Shown here: piece by piece, positions 35,150-47,199 of the stretch
Layout of the letters: each line of letters starts with the position of its first letter
Numbering within the stretch: the stretch's first letter is position 1
Origin: Sympetrum striolatum
Taxonomy: Eukaryota; Arthropoda; Insecta; Odonata; Libellulidae
Length of the DNA: 64,000 bases
NCBI GenBank assembly: GCA_947579665.1
Contig: OX388347.1
Span: 24,730,562-24,794,561 of the forward strand
Direction: 5' to 3'
Program-made: the position numbers and the translations under genes
The notes under the pieces: generated by a model
What the model saw: only the letters and a program-made list of their open reading frames with translations
Told to the model about the DNA's origin: nothing
Database searches by the model: none

Positions 35150-37030
35150 AACAATAGATTTTGAAGCACATCAATCCAACGAAACAAAAGTGCGAATGTT
35201 TTTCTCTGTTACTGCGATATTTTCCGTTATTTAAAAATAAATACCGCTGAAAATGGGTTGGATTACGAAAGATGAATTTTGATAAATGTATTTCCTTCAA
35301 AAGATGCAACATATTGGAGAGCTCAGCAAATCAGATCTACGTTTCAGCTAGGATTTCGCATCAATAGGAAGTCCTGCAGAATAAATAGAAAGTATAATAG
35401 AGCAACAACAACATGGCCGTTAGATGCAGGAGAGACCAGTTCGAGAATACGCATCTGCACATGCACATAATGGCAAACTAGATACGGTGCATCCGAGGCT
35501 TGCGTTAGGCCGGTTTAGAGTAGACATGGGGGGCCATAGAGAGTATAAAAATGAGTACCCTAGTAAGCCTGCAGCCAGCTTAGAAGAGGGACGTCAAAAA
35601 TTGCATTGAATTGCAATGTGATGCCTAAACCTCAATATAAAGGTCGATCAAACGCATGCCGATCAGCTCGAAGAGAAATGGGTTTGGCTAACGGAAATGT
35701 TTCAATTTCACCGGTTTGATTTCAGCCCTTTTTACATATACACCCACGAACAAGGGGAAACTGTTTGTTATTTCTTCTTAATGAATACCAAACCTCCAAA
35801 TAATCGTTTTCTTTTAACACGTTTCTTAGTTTATAACCAATTTTGGCATAAAACCAACCTAAATTTAGGAATATTAATGAGAAGAAATTCGCGTCGTAAA
35901 AGGTTGGATAAGAATGATTTGTTTTGGTAATTTTGAAACAAGGGCGCAACTCGGTATTAAAATGAGGATATTAGTATATTCTTTGCAATGAAGGCAATGC
36001 AATCTTTTTGGCACTCATGTATGATCGATTCCAATACGTACCGAATACTTAGTGAGAAATTCTTCAGTAATACTGGAAATTATGCTTTCTAGATACCGTA
36101 AGTTGTAATATGATTTTACGGTACACTACTCTCGCATAGTTTTCACAAAAATGCAAATTTGTAAATCAACTGACCATTGAAAGAACCTTCGAAGGTATCA
36201 GTCTCAAGAGGGTTACTGAAGTACAGATTTGAGCTCTCAATTTATGATATGTATTGCTCGTCTAAATTTTTCAGCGGTTTACAGAGAAACCATTGCTTTG
36301 GGCATTCACTAGTTTCGTTCCAAGTATTATGTTTCCTGCATTGTGGGAATTCATCTGGAGTTTATATCATGAAAACTTCAATAAATAGCATTTCTTTGTT
36401 TAAATTAATTTTACTTACTTTTAAATGCAATATTTTACTCTAGTTTCATAGTCTTCTACGCAATCTTCTTTGTTTATTTGACATTTTTCTCATATTCGCA
36501 CTGTTGTCCATTTTCCTACGATCCTTTTCTATACTAAGGGCTCGAAACTTCTGTGAAAACGGTAGTATATCAGACGTCTTCTTTGGTATTATATTATCCG
36601 CTTCAATTTTTTTCTGCTTGCAGTTCTATATTTTCAGTTTTACTATCTTACAACTCAATATTGGCTTAGTATGTTTTCAGGTTTGATAATGCTTTGCCTT
36701 ATGAAAATACTCTATAGGGGTTTGGCGTTATAGAGAGTGATATTGTCTTATTTACGCTTAGAGAAGAGAATTCTTGTCAGTTTACATCGTGTTACAAATC
36801 ATACAAATCGCGATGGAAATGCTCATTCTCTTCTTCATCAGATATGTACATAGGTGCTCAATTAATTGCACAGGCCGAAAAGGGTTTGGTAATATTGACG
36901 TAATTAAATGTTTCTTATTGCATTTCCTGTGATGAATTCAATCGCGTTTGTGAAAATTATCCACCACGCACAGTTTTAGAATTATGCACAAACATTAAAA
37001 AACGAAGTATTATCTTCAGTTTTTCTTTGT
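35150..37030. other. No gene recognised; one GC-richer patch
   Basis: Mostly AT-rich. Between about 35330 and 35690 composition is more balanced and includes a TATA-like agtataaaaatg at about 35541. That could be a fragment of a retroelement LTR, but no terminal repeat or tRNA primer site was found. Confidence 0.35.
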
Positions 37031-37033
37031 ATT

Positions 37034-37250
37034 ATTAGGTTGGCAAAACAGTAAACGTAAATCTTAACGGTTCATGGTTCATTAATTCACTAAATATACA
37101 TTTAATTTGAATTCCTAGCTCTAATTTGAAGAGTTATAAAATGGCGAATAGAGAAACCACACCAAAAATTGTGGATTTTTGCGCCCTTACGCTCAGGAAA
37201 ATCTCGTTGCTCAAAGATTTTTCCAATCATTTATCAGAGTTTGTTTCATA
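37034..37250 (+). mobile_element. Possible 5' fragment of a second mariner family
   Basis: ttattaggttggcaaaacag at 37034-37053 resembles the ttaggttggc-type ends of mellifera-group mariners, and an ATG-led frame follows at 37141. The protein is not convincingly mariner and no matching right end was found. Weak call. Confidence 0.2.
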
Positions 37251-37549
37251 AATATGCTAATTTTTTTACCATATTAATTCTTATAGAAGATCAATAAGGT
37301 ATTCAGTCATCGAGGGCGACGGTTATATTATGAAGTCATTTTACAACTTCCAACGGGAAAACTACGATAAACTATCAAAATAAACTCTGCACTATCTCAA
37401 GTAATGCAGTAGAGTCAAACTTTCACGCAGTATATTTGATTAAGTCGATCTCGCATCGATTGCTCACGGAAAAAAATACAATTTACTTATTTACGGAGAG
37501 AGAGTTTATGCAACTTTGAATGATTCGATCTAAATTATATCTATTCACT

Positions 37550-37760
37550 TTTATCTTGCGTAGTTAGCTCTTGAGACGATGCCTCGTAGATTGCAACGGA
37601 ACCAGTTTGGAGTTGCATTAGAAGGGAATGCGCTAGGCAATGCAGGCGGCAGGATCAACGTGCACATCCGTGCAACCCAATGAACGGCGAACGGTCTAGT
37701 GCGACTGCGAGTGTCTGGGAGCGATTTTCGACACAGAAATAGTACAGTCGTCACTTTGAT
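37550..37760. other. GC-richer patch, unexplained
   Basis: More balanced composition with CpGs and an open minus-strand frame of 67 codons (37551-37754) that I do not recognise. Could be a regulatory island or old repeat. Confidence 0.3.
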
Positions 37761-39374
37761 CGAAAAAAATTGTTAATCGCCTTAATATGATGTAAGATTG
37801 ATTAACTTTGCATCATTTTTTGTATGAGCATTGATGAATAAATATGTATTAACGGATACACCTATGCATGTAAATTTTGTGAGGATGTTATTTCGATGCA
37901 TCGTGGAACATGAGTGAATGCTTTTCAAGGAATTTATTTCTACAAATCGACAGCTTTTGATGATCAAAAGAATTCTAAGAGTAACAACTGCTAGGAAAAT
38001 TCATGAAATTGATTAGTTCCTTTCAATAAAATTAAAATCGATGAGATCAATGAAATCATACATGATATTCTCTTTTTTGAGCAGACTTAAGGAAAATAAT
38101 ATGTAAATATAAAAGTGAAGACTTATTAAGACTCAAGTGAAGAGGTAGTAAGAGCAAAATTAACAATTGAGACGATACCATGTGACGTTCTAAGTTTTAA
38201 AAGTATTTCGAACTCGATTACCTCATCTTCATTGGAATAAGCGGATAAAGATTACAGATATCACTTTAGCCGGGAGTTTTATTGAAGTAACGTTGCTATA
38301 ATTAAAATTTAAAATCAGAAAAAGGTAACCTGACAATTTTTGGTAGTATTTGGAGTATTTTATTCATATTCAACTAAAAAAATATGCAAAACATACAAGC
38401 TGTACTACTTTAATAAATTATAAATGAAGCATGAAAAAAATTGTTTGTTTGTAGCTAATCAGCGTGATTATAGGTGACTAACTTGAAAGTGTTAACGTAA
38501 AAGGGGGTAAATGGTGTGATCTAAACATTAGTAATTATGATTATCTTCGGGTTTTATTAGATTGGCGATTAATAGCGAGGAACATTATCAGGTCTGGTCA
38601 TAAAACAAGCTAATAACTTGATACTGATTGATGGACGTTAGATTTTGATGCATACTCTGAATTGTATAAGTTTACTGATTGATATATTGGATGGTAAATG
38701 AACGATAATTTTCTTATCAGAAACATCTTCGATGCTTTGATGGAGTGGCACGAGGGATGAAATTTTAACACAACACATACCATATACTTGAAAGTTATGG
38801 TGATAGTAATTATGTAAATTTGGAAGCCTTTTAGCGAAATTATTATACAGAGACAATTAAAAATATAGAATCCTCAAGATATCTTGATACAAAGTAAATG
38901 GTGTGCGCCTTAATACCTACCAAACAATAATGGTGGAATTTTTTCATTACATCACACAAACGATTAATAACGATTACAGATAATCTCTATTCGTCATTCG
39001 CATTTTCTTTATCTAGTTTATCGTATTTTGCATTACAATAAAGAACAATTTGATTGGTAGGATAAGTAAGAGGATGTCATGTAGTCCACAAATTATTCTT
39101 TTAATCCGTAGGCCATCGATTTCTAATAGGAATGCTCTTATGAGAATGGAAATTTTCATGACTCTGAAGGGAGTTATGACACATCATTTTGGAAAAAAGT
39201 CTATGAATGGAGTATTTGGATGTATGAATTTTCGCATCGTTTTTTTTTGCAATGGACGATTCATCTTAAAACAATCAACAATATCTCCAATGGATTGATT
39301 TTCTTGTTATTAAAATTATTTCTAGTATAATAGTTCCTAAACCAACTTACGATCGAGTATAACGATCGAAAATC
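37761..39374. other. No gene recognised
   Basis: AT-rich. An 82-codon plus frame at 39050-39298 has random-looking sequence. Confidence 0.55.
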
Positions 39375-39697
39375 CGCTATAGCAGGGTTTCTCGAACTAT
39401 TTCTGTAATGGAACACTTTGCAAACATGAGAAGTTTAACGGAACACTTAGCTTATTTTTAGGTTACGTAATTCTACTCTTAAAGTTTTAAAAATAATTTT
39501 TTTATGATTTTTAATTGAATTAATGAATTTTTATTATAAATTTAAAATAAATTTAAATTATTACTTGAAGTAGATAGTAGAAGGTCTTTAAATGTATTGC
39601 AGTGTAAAACACCTTTCCAAATTATAGCGGAACACATTCAGGTTCAGTGGAACACCGGTATTCCGCGGAACATAGTTTGGGAAACCCTGCGCTATAG
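39375..39697. mobile_element. hAT-type MITE with perfect 8-bp target-site duplication
   Basis: The element at 39383-39689 (307 bp) starts cagggtttctcgaactat and ends atagtttgggaaaccctg. The two 18-base ends match as inverted repeats at 16 positions. It is flanked by identical 8-base direct repeats cgctatag (39375-39382 and 39690-39697), the length hAT transposases produce. Five ggaaca words, all on the plus strand, sit near the two ends and may be transposase-binding subterminal repeats. The AT-rich middle has no coding capacity, so movement needed transposase from elsewhere. The intact duplication indicates a relatively recent insertion. Confidence 0.93.
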
Positions 39698-39699
39698 GA

Positions 39700-40740
39700 T
39701 AAGAAGAGAGTTTTATACGTATACGTAACGAGAATCTTGTAATCTCAGCGAAATTTTGGTGATCTTCTGAAAAAAAACTGTGGTATTATGATTTAAGTTC
39801 TTATATGCTGATGCAACACTTTTGGGTGTAGTTATTTGTAATTCTGTAATCGGATTAAACTTTGTTTTTAGTATAGACTACGTAAAAAATGGGTTGCTAA
39901 TTTTACAAAGGAAGCTCCAAACTCTTTTCCTCAATATTGTTTCCTAATTTTAAAAAATAGTACGATATTTAGAAAATTCTCCCTATTTACTTAAAAACGT
40001 AAAGTAATCGTTGCAAAGCTACTGACAAATACTGGCAGTTTTTTGCATGCGAAAAGGATTGTTGATGCGTCTAAGCAGTGCAATTCTAAGCAATGCGGGC
40101 TGAATGATTCAAAGATCGTAGTGTGTCAGTACATCTTAATACAATTTTGCTTAAAGAAGTATAGGAGATATTTATAAATCTTGCTCAGAATTTGTAATAG
40201 TAGTAGTATTGTTAAAAGTGCTTCGACAGCTTAGGTCATTTCGCACATTGGAAATTTGTAATATTTTATCTCCAGTATTGTTGTATTTATGAAGTTGTTT
40301 GCAAAATCTTCTCTCCTTATAAGAGATAGATATCGCTAAATTGATCCTACTGATACAAGTATAAAATTACGAAACAAATATATAAATATGAGTGAATATT
40401 TCATAGAAAGTATTAAAGAAAACGCGGCAATTCATTAAATAGGCAGGTAACTAATTTGAAAATTGTTCGAGATACTTTTAAAAATATTAATCATAGAACT
40501 AGTTACTGAAAATAATACTTCAGTGCGCTCATAACCAAACTCAACTCTTTAATTTCCAGTTTTCATTTCCCATCTAGCTTATATATCATAGGCCTCACAT
40601 GTTCATGAAAGAAGAAACAAATATCACTTTACTCCAATGTAGATCACTCAGAAAGCAATTTAAATCAACCAGGATTACTTGTTTCCAACATTAACTGAGA
40701 CAATACAGATTCAGGATTAATTTTGTGGTACTTATTAACT
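39700..40740. other. No gene recognised
   Basis: AT-rich, no supported feature. Confidence 0.6.
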
Positions 40741-40742
40741 TG

Positions 40743-40820
40743 TAAAAAATCCATGGTAAACAAACTTTTACTGGACCTTTACTTTGGTCTAGTAAAAGTT
40801 TGTTCACCATGGATTTTTTT
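40743..40820. repeat. Inverted repeat with 35-bp arms
   Basis: The arms taaaaaatccatggtaaaca... (40743-40777) and its complement (40786-40820) differ at about two to three positions and enclose only eight bases. A transcript would form a stable hairpin. No target duplication or known family was recognised. Confidence 0.85.
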
Positions 40821-40829
40821 ATTAACTAA

Positions 40830-41470
40830 GACAGTTGCTTGCGTAAAAGAAAATGATAATATACTCATACTTTCATATATAATTATTTTTATAACCGAAA
40901 TTGAGATTAAGCTTCCACATTAGCTAATGATCAAAGCATGCTTTGTTACGAATTAAATAGATTTTAATGATCTTTAACTTTCACATAAATTTGATCTGGG
41001 TTAATCAAATGCGATTTTAACAAATACCCATAATTGATCTCAGTTGGGTTAAGGTAACTTAAAAACTCCCTTAAGATATATATTTAACTTTTATCGGTAA
41101 TAATAAAGTTACTGGTGTTACGCACTATATTACAGCCAATAGATTCCATCGTCAAATTCTTTCCTCAATAGATTTTGCCTTCTAGTAAATCTGTTCTGTC
41201 TTAACTAGTTGTATTTTCTGGTATAAATCTAAATCTAAAAGGTCAATTGCATGATATGGATTATGATAGGTTATAAAGGTTTTTTACTGTAGTAAACGTC
41301 AATATGCTACTAATGTATATAAATACGCCTTTTTTACGTTAGATTAAAGAAAAATCAACGATTTTTCGCATAAAATCATCTCTGGTCATGTTAGAGAGAT
41401 ATAAGTCAATTCTCAATGAAAGGTGCTCTGGGTGGTTTTCAAATGCATCAATTAAAGTTTCATCCAAAAT
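40830..41470. other. No gene recognised
   Basis: AT-rich, no supported feature. Confidence 0.55.
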
Positions 41471-41479
41471 TAATCTGAT

Positions 41480-42160
41480 ATCATCCACCAGCTTTCGCGA
41501 GGTAGACTTTCATTCGCCGCATATTTTATTTGGCAAATCTTACCTTGAGACTGTTGAAACTGTTAAAGCTTTTTTACTGATTGTGAAGCTGTGCGGATCA
41601 GCAATTTACCTGACGGAGATAATTTAACCACTCATGCGTGCTTGCCTTGGGAAGTGACAGGGAACGCCATCAACAAAGCCATATCTACTTTTATTTCAAA
41701 AATTGCGTACGTCCATAAAACAATTCGCCCTTCGGCAGGTTTCCTGGATGAAGCTTCGTTGTCGATAACGGAACGCGAGGGAAGGAAAAAAATGACGTCC
41801 CCTCAATTATTCAGGGCTTCGTTTGGGCGGGTCTTTATCATTAATTTTCCTATGAGAGACGTCATCAAAGAGGGTTGGGAGAACCGAAAGAAATTCACCC
41901 GAGCGCTGGTCCGATTATCGAGTGCATTTATGGCCCTGTGTACTTAGAGAATCCATTTGCTCTCGCAGGTATATCAGTCGCCGAGCGCTACCTGATATGC
42001 TGCGGATGTTTTATGTAAGTCCCCGATGCATTTTTGCCTGTCTTCCAGTATGGAAATTGAGACGGGAAAATAGATTTAGAGAAATCGACGCCCTGCAGCT
42101 CAGCCAATGCAAACTTCAGGGTGAGGAAATTTGCTGTTTACTACGGCAAAGCACATGAAT
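41480..42160. promoter_or_regulatory. Higher-complexity island with CRE-like sites
   Basis: Composition is less AT-rich than the surroundings. Contains tgacgtcc at 41793-41800 and gacgtcat at 41858-41865, both close to the CREB/ATF site tgacgtca, plus open frames of 79, 118 and 78 codons with no recognisable domain. A conserved enhancer or an unannotated exon is possible. The donor-like gtaagt at about 42014 lacks a convincing partner acceptor. Confidence 0.3.
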
Positions 42161-42823
42161 ATTTTCTACTGGGTATATGTTTTTTTGCGTAAATAAAACT
42201 ATTTTACTAATATTCACTGCATAAATGGGTACTGCTTGAGCTCCCATGAATACCATCGAGAAGTAGGCTCCATTGAAATAGGAATATTATATTTTGATAT
42301 ACGATCTGACATGTTTGGCTGTTAAAATAATTTTTCCCTTTTAATATAATTGTAAATCCTTGTATATTTGAGGTTACAATTCTAGTTTTTTTGACATTTC
42401 CATAGAGAAGTACATAAGCAATGTATAATTTGAGAATGCAGATCATCCAACTCATTTTGCATTCAAAATTTACACTTTCCCTCGATGATTAAGGTTTCTT
42501 GAAGTAGATTGCCAACAATATAGCATTGTTTTTCTTTATTATCAAATTGCTGGAGGTATAATTAGGATAAAATCGTAAATGTATGAATTGGACTCCTTAT
42601 TCGATATATTTCTGGTAACTTTTGTCTTAAACTATAGCTGCAATATTTAGCACACTCGGCAGTATTGGACATATAATGCTCTCCAAGAAGAATAATATAA
42701 ATCCGAGATTGTTTATAACTGACGAGGTAGTAAACTCATGCCAATTATTTAATTGATGGGGTTTATCAAAATCTTCTATTTATGTTAAAAGTTTTAAATA
42801 TGAGGTAGAGAGTGAATGGTGAC

Positions 42824-43051
42824 TTTGCATGGAAAGACATGCACCTGAAAAAAATTATTTTTGGGAGTTGTAAATATTTTTTTAGGTTAAGACTTTCGCT
42901 GAGTACCATTCCACTGCGGCAGCAATAAAACAGGAATATTTGCATGGAAAGACATGCACCTGAAAAAAATTATTTTTGGGAGTTGTAAATATTTTTTTAG
43001 GTTAAGACTTTCGCTGAGTACCATTCCACTGCGGCAGCAATAAAACAGGAA
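42824..43051. repeat. Perfect tandem duplication, 115-bp unit
   Basis: The unit beginning tttgcatggaaagacatgca and running through ccactgcggcagcaataaaa appears twice, at 42824-42938 and from 42939, with no difference seen over the 113 bases shared by both copies (second copy ends at 43051). The flanks diverge immediately. Identity in neutral-looking DNA implies a very recent duplication or an assembly artefact. Confidence 0.97.
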
Positions 43052-43059
43052 CGTTATAG

Positions 43060-46000
43060 CCTGAATGCCTAGAAATTACTTAACGAGTTGTGATGCATAT
43101 CATAAGAGTAACTTTGTATTTGAAAAAATAATATCTAATATTCGTAAAAGCTTAGTTAATTAAGAATCCAAAGCCATCAAACTATAAAAATTATTATATA
43201 TTCAGTCCTGTTATGTATATATAAAAGAAAAGAAGATCGTACACGAGGAAAGGCTTATGCAGGTACTAAACGGCAAGTTGTCGACAACGCTTTTCTAGAA
43301 ATTATGACTAAAATACGGTAATAGATGAATAGTGAGCTGATCAAAACAGGGGGTGTCCGAAAAGGCAATGAACGGAAGGAGCTGAGGGAGGTTCATGGGC
43401 AAGGCGCTGAGCGAGTACGCCTGATTCTCATCTCCTTGCATTAGACATGGCGAGCAGCTCTAGCTCATATCTAGTCAGTGCAAACTCTTTTGAGAATTGT
43501 ATATCCAATAGAAAAGAAAGTTTAGCACACAGAAAAATGATTTTTTGAATTTGTAATGATATTTCATCGATTAAATTGATTTTCTGACGCTTTAGCTACA
43601 ATTTATAGAGAGCGAATACAAAATAGAGACTACAGCCACATTTGTCCTAAAAGATTTATTAGTATACGTTAGTTGATTTCAGAACATCTTAACAGAAAAA
43701 AACTATTTTTTTCGAAATTAAATGTTGTTTAAGACTATTTCTAACAACTGGATTCTCAATTATCTTTATCAAGTTACAGCACTAGCCTCAGGTTTAAAAT
43801 ATTATCTCCAAAAAAGAAATGATAAAACTAACCCGTGCCACAATATATTTTATTTTGTAACCATGGTTTCTATACTTTACGCAATTATCTAGCAAAGAAT
43901 AAAAGCATAATTTCATATATATTCTGCAATAGATAGTAAGTCTAAAAGCAATTGATCGTATTTTAATATTTTTTAGATGCCGTGCATTTTTTGTGTCATC
44001 TTCCTATCGGATGCAATTGATGAACTCGTTAGTTAATTATTTGGCGTCATTAGTCGCCTATTGCTGCTACGATATTCATCGTTCTCATCATTGAAACTTC
44101 GATTATTTTCATATTTACATTTTAATAGGCAAAAATGAAGAATTACGGCAATATTACTACTAAATACTTTCCGTTTGAGAAAATTACACTATTTCTCACG
44201 ATAGGTTCATCTTATCGTTATATTTTGATTTCGAATACGGCGTTAGACTATGAACGATGTAATAGAAATTACCGTTGAAATTGCAAAGTCTTTCCATTAA
44301 AAGAATTAATATTTAACATAAAACTGAATCAACACATAAGTATTTAAAAGAAGATTTCAAGATAATTTCATTTAGTAGTCATGTTTAACTTTATTATAGC
44401 TGAGCAACATCATGAGTGAAATAGGTTTGAAGCTGTTAACAATCTCATTAGCCTCACGATAGCATATACATGTTTGAGATATTTTTATATCTACTTTGAA
44501 CGAAAAAAACGATTAAATTTTTATTTAACGCTCAGTAAATCATATACAATATTTATCCCAATAAAATAAATGATATGATTGAAGGAACTTTAAAAGTACG
44601 TACAGTTTATCAGCGGATTTTACTTTCGAATTGCTACTTATCAAGGCCTCTATAAAGATATTAATGCAAACGAAAATTACTAATAGATTTGCATGAATCT
44701 GCAAATAACAGTCATGTCAAAAATAAATTTTTACTCGGGAAAATAAATGGGATACTTGAAAAATTCAAGTCATGCTATTTTTATATAATACTACACTTAT
44801 TTTCATTTCCGTTATTAGGCTCATTGATTGATAGAAATGGTATCAATAATTTAGTAGTGACTGAGCTGTGATATTGCACTTAAAGTTTAGTTATCACCCT
44901 GATCTTTATATTGCCGTATTTGTGACCTTAATTATCCCTCCATTTTGTTATCCAGTAAATCACTGGTCAGCTCATGTAAGTACAATAATACGAATAAATA
45001 CAATTCTTTTTTATCGGTTCGTGATTGCAGCAACTTACAGCTACGACTGATGAAGTTTTTTTGACTCAACACTTTTTATGCACAGGAGAATGTAATTGCT
45101 CTCTCCCATCTCTGGAAATTCCTCCCTCTGGTAACTGAAGAATGAGCCAATTCAAATGGTGAATCTCAAAGAAAAAAATGAATGTAATTATCAAAACGTC
45201 CTATTTTGACAAAGTAGGACGAGTAGTACTTTTCCTTGAACTAAAACATTGAATGAAAAAAAAAGGATTAATTTCTTCAACACTGCGATCGGGAAGAGAT
45301 CGACTTGTAGAATTAAAATGTGTTATGCTGTTGTGTTAATGGTTTGCTCGATTCAATCTTGTAAAGTTTGGTCTAAAAGTAAAATTCATAGAGAATATTG
45401 GAACCAGATAATGATCCCGTGAATTTATTTATTGTGGTTATTTCTCGTATAATGCATTCAATACTTGTGAAAATTTCCAGAATTGGGTTCCCGTTGCCAT
45501 TATGCATCGTGCTTCATCTGATAAGATATTTATTAGTTACTTCAAAAATCAGAGGAGCAAAAGACCTTTGTTGACTGAAAGAATCCTTTGAAGGATTTTT
45601 CTCTTGTAAAGAAACCACTTTAATGTGATTAGTTAATACTGAATTAAATTTTCTAAGGACAATGGCAAGACATACATAATAAGCTAATATTTCAAGGAAA
45701 GCATATTTATGCCGATATTTGGCAAGAAGTCCAAATGAGTTAGTGTCTCTATTTAATATAGGTCCTATTTATCATTTAAACCAATTAATTGCTCCTTTTC
45801 AAATAGATTTAAAATCAATTCTTCACTCCTTTGCTGTTATTCTGACACCAGCATTACCAATTCCTGATATGTTAATCCTGAAAATATGCTATTACGAATA
45901 AAAAGGACTACCTTAGCCAAAGTTTTAGTAACTACCTGAGGTATCATACTGTACATGATTTTTCTTAAATTTCATTATTGCAACTAAGAAATTAAAAAAG

Positions 46001-47140
46001 AAAATGCTATCGGTAATACTATCTTAAAATTCTATACTTAACTAAATACTTCGGTTTCTTGAGTATATTCATAAATCTTTACTTTTCTGTCCCCTTTCGT
46101 CAAACCCTAGGGTAATGAAAAGAGAAACTTCCCCATAAATTACAATATGTAGTCACATAGAAATATGCTTGCAATCATATATTATAGAAAGAATATGAAT
46201 CGCAAAATGATTTCAAAGGGATTTCCGAAAAGACATTCATCAGTGTAGAGTAGAAGCATCGATGAAATTTGACATCAGTAATTCGTACAAATTGTCGCAT
46301 AGTAAATTAAAACGTATTTAACTTTGTAATGTTGGAATTATTGTCTTAGTTTGCTATTGGTGGAAGAATCACAGGAACTGGAAGAGATATTAATTGCTTG
46401 TATACCTCTGTGAATGGTAAAAGGTACCATTGAAGAAGGAATCTTGTATGTTTCACCAGTTTCGATTTGTATTTGATATGTAAATAATTGATTATATATT
46501 CTGTATGTCTTAAAAAAATAAAAACTGGATAGTCGACTTCTTTGATGATGAAGAAAATTTAACAAACTGTCCTTCTAGAGGAAATCATTCAACTCGTTCT
46601 TACAGAATTCTTAGTTGTTTAATATTACAATTTCGGTACGAACGTTCCCAATTCTATTATTTCAAATTTACTAATTATTTTCCGGCAAGAATGATTGCTA
46701 CCAATTTCTATGTGAGTATCATCTTACACCTTTTCGAAGAATATTATAGTTTTCATTTTAAATGATTAAGGAGCATAGCTTGAAAGATAATTGAATAAAA
46801 CACTCTTAAGATGGAAATAGCCTTCGTCTTAAATCATAATAATAATACATAATATGTTTCGTTGTAAGACTTTCATATCTCATTTAAAACTTTGTGTCTT
46901 GAATAATTTCTTTTACAGTAAATTAAATGATCACAATAGGTTTTATGCTGTACCATCACTTCATAGGGCTTCCGATCACATCTTTTCGATTTTTCAAATA
47001 ATTGATAGTTGTAACTGTTTCCTGATAATAAAATGACATTTACAGAGTTGAGCATAGATTAGACGGGTAAGGTAAGAGATAAGTGGAAATATTTTCATGA
47101 ATCGCCATTTTCCGTGAATTTGCTTCAGAAGTGTCATTGC
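43060..47140. other. No gene recognised
   Basis: Mostly AT-rich with short frames. A somewhat GC-richer patch at 43340-43480 has no identifiable content. A 60-codon frame at 44868-45050 ends near gtaagt but is not convincing as an exon. Confidence 0.5.
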
Positions 47141-47154
47141 CGCAGTTTTGTCTG

Positions 47155-47183
47155 TCGGCGGCCATCTTTCAATATGGCGGCGC
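47155..47183. promoter_or_regulatory. Divergent pair of YY1/Pho-like motifs
   Basis: ggcggccatcttt and aatatggcggcgcc lie two bases apart in opposite orientation. Each holds the gccat core and resembles the YY1 / Pleiohomeotic consensus (aagatggcggc). Surrounding bases 47130-47220 are GC-richer than the flanks. Paired sites are seen at some promoters and Polycomb response elements; function here is inferred only. Confidence 0.35.
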
Positions 47184-47199
47184 CTTCGCCACTTTGCAG

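Noticed and set aside
35330..35690. LTR of a retrotransposon with TATA box
   Set aside because: No second copy, no TG...CA terminal pair at defined ends, no primer-binding site or polyprotein nearby.
41591..41947. 118-codon frame as a gene
   Set aside because: No recognisable domain and no convincing splice sites on both sides; island listed as possible regulatory DNA.
44868..45050. Exon encoding a hydrophobic segment before gtaagt near 44977
   Set aside because: The acceptor-like aaagtttag is weak and the reading is ordinary AT-rich hydrophobic codons; nothing sets it apart from background.
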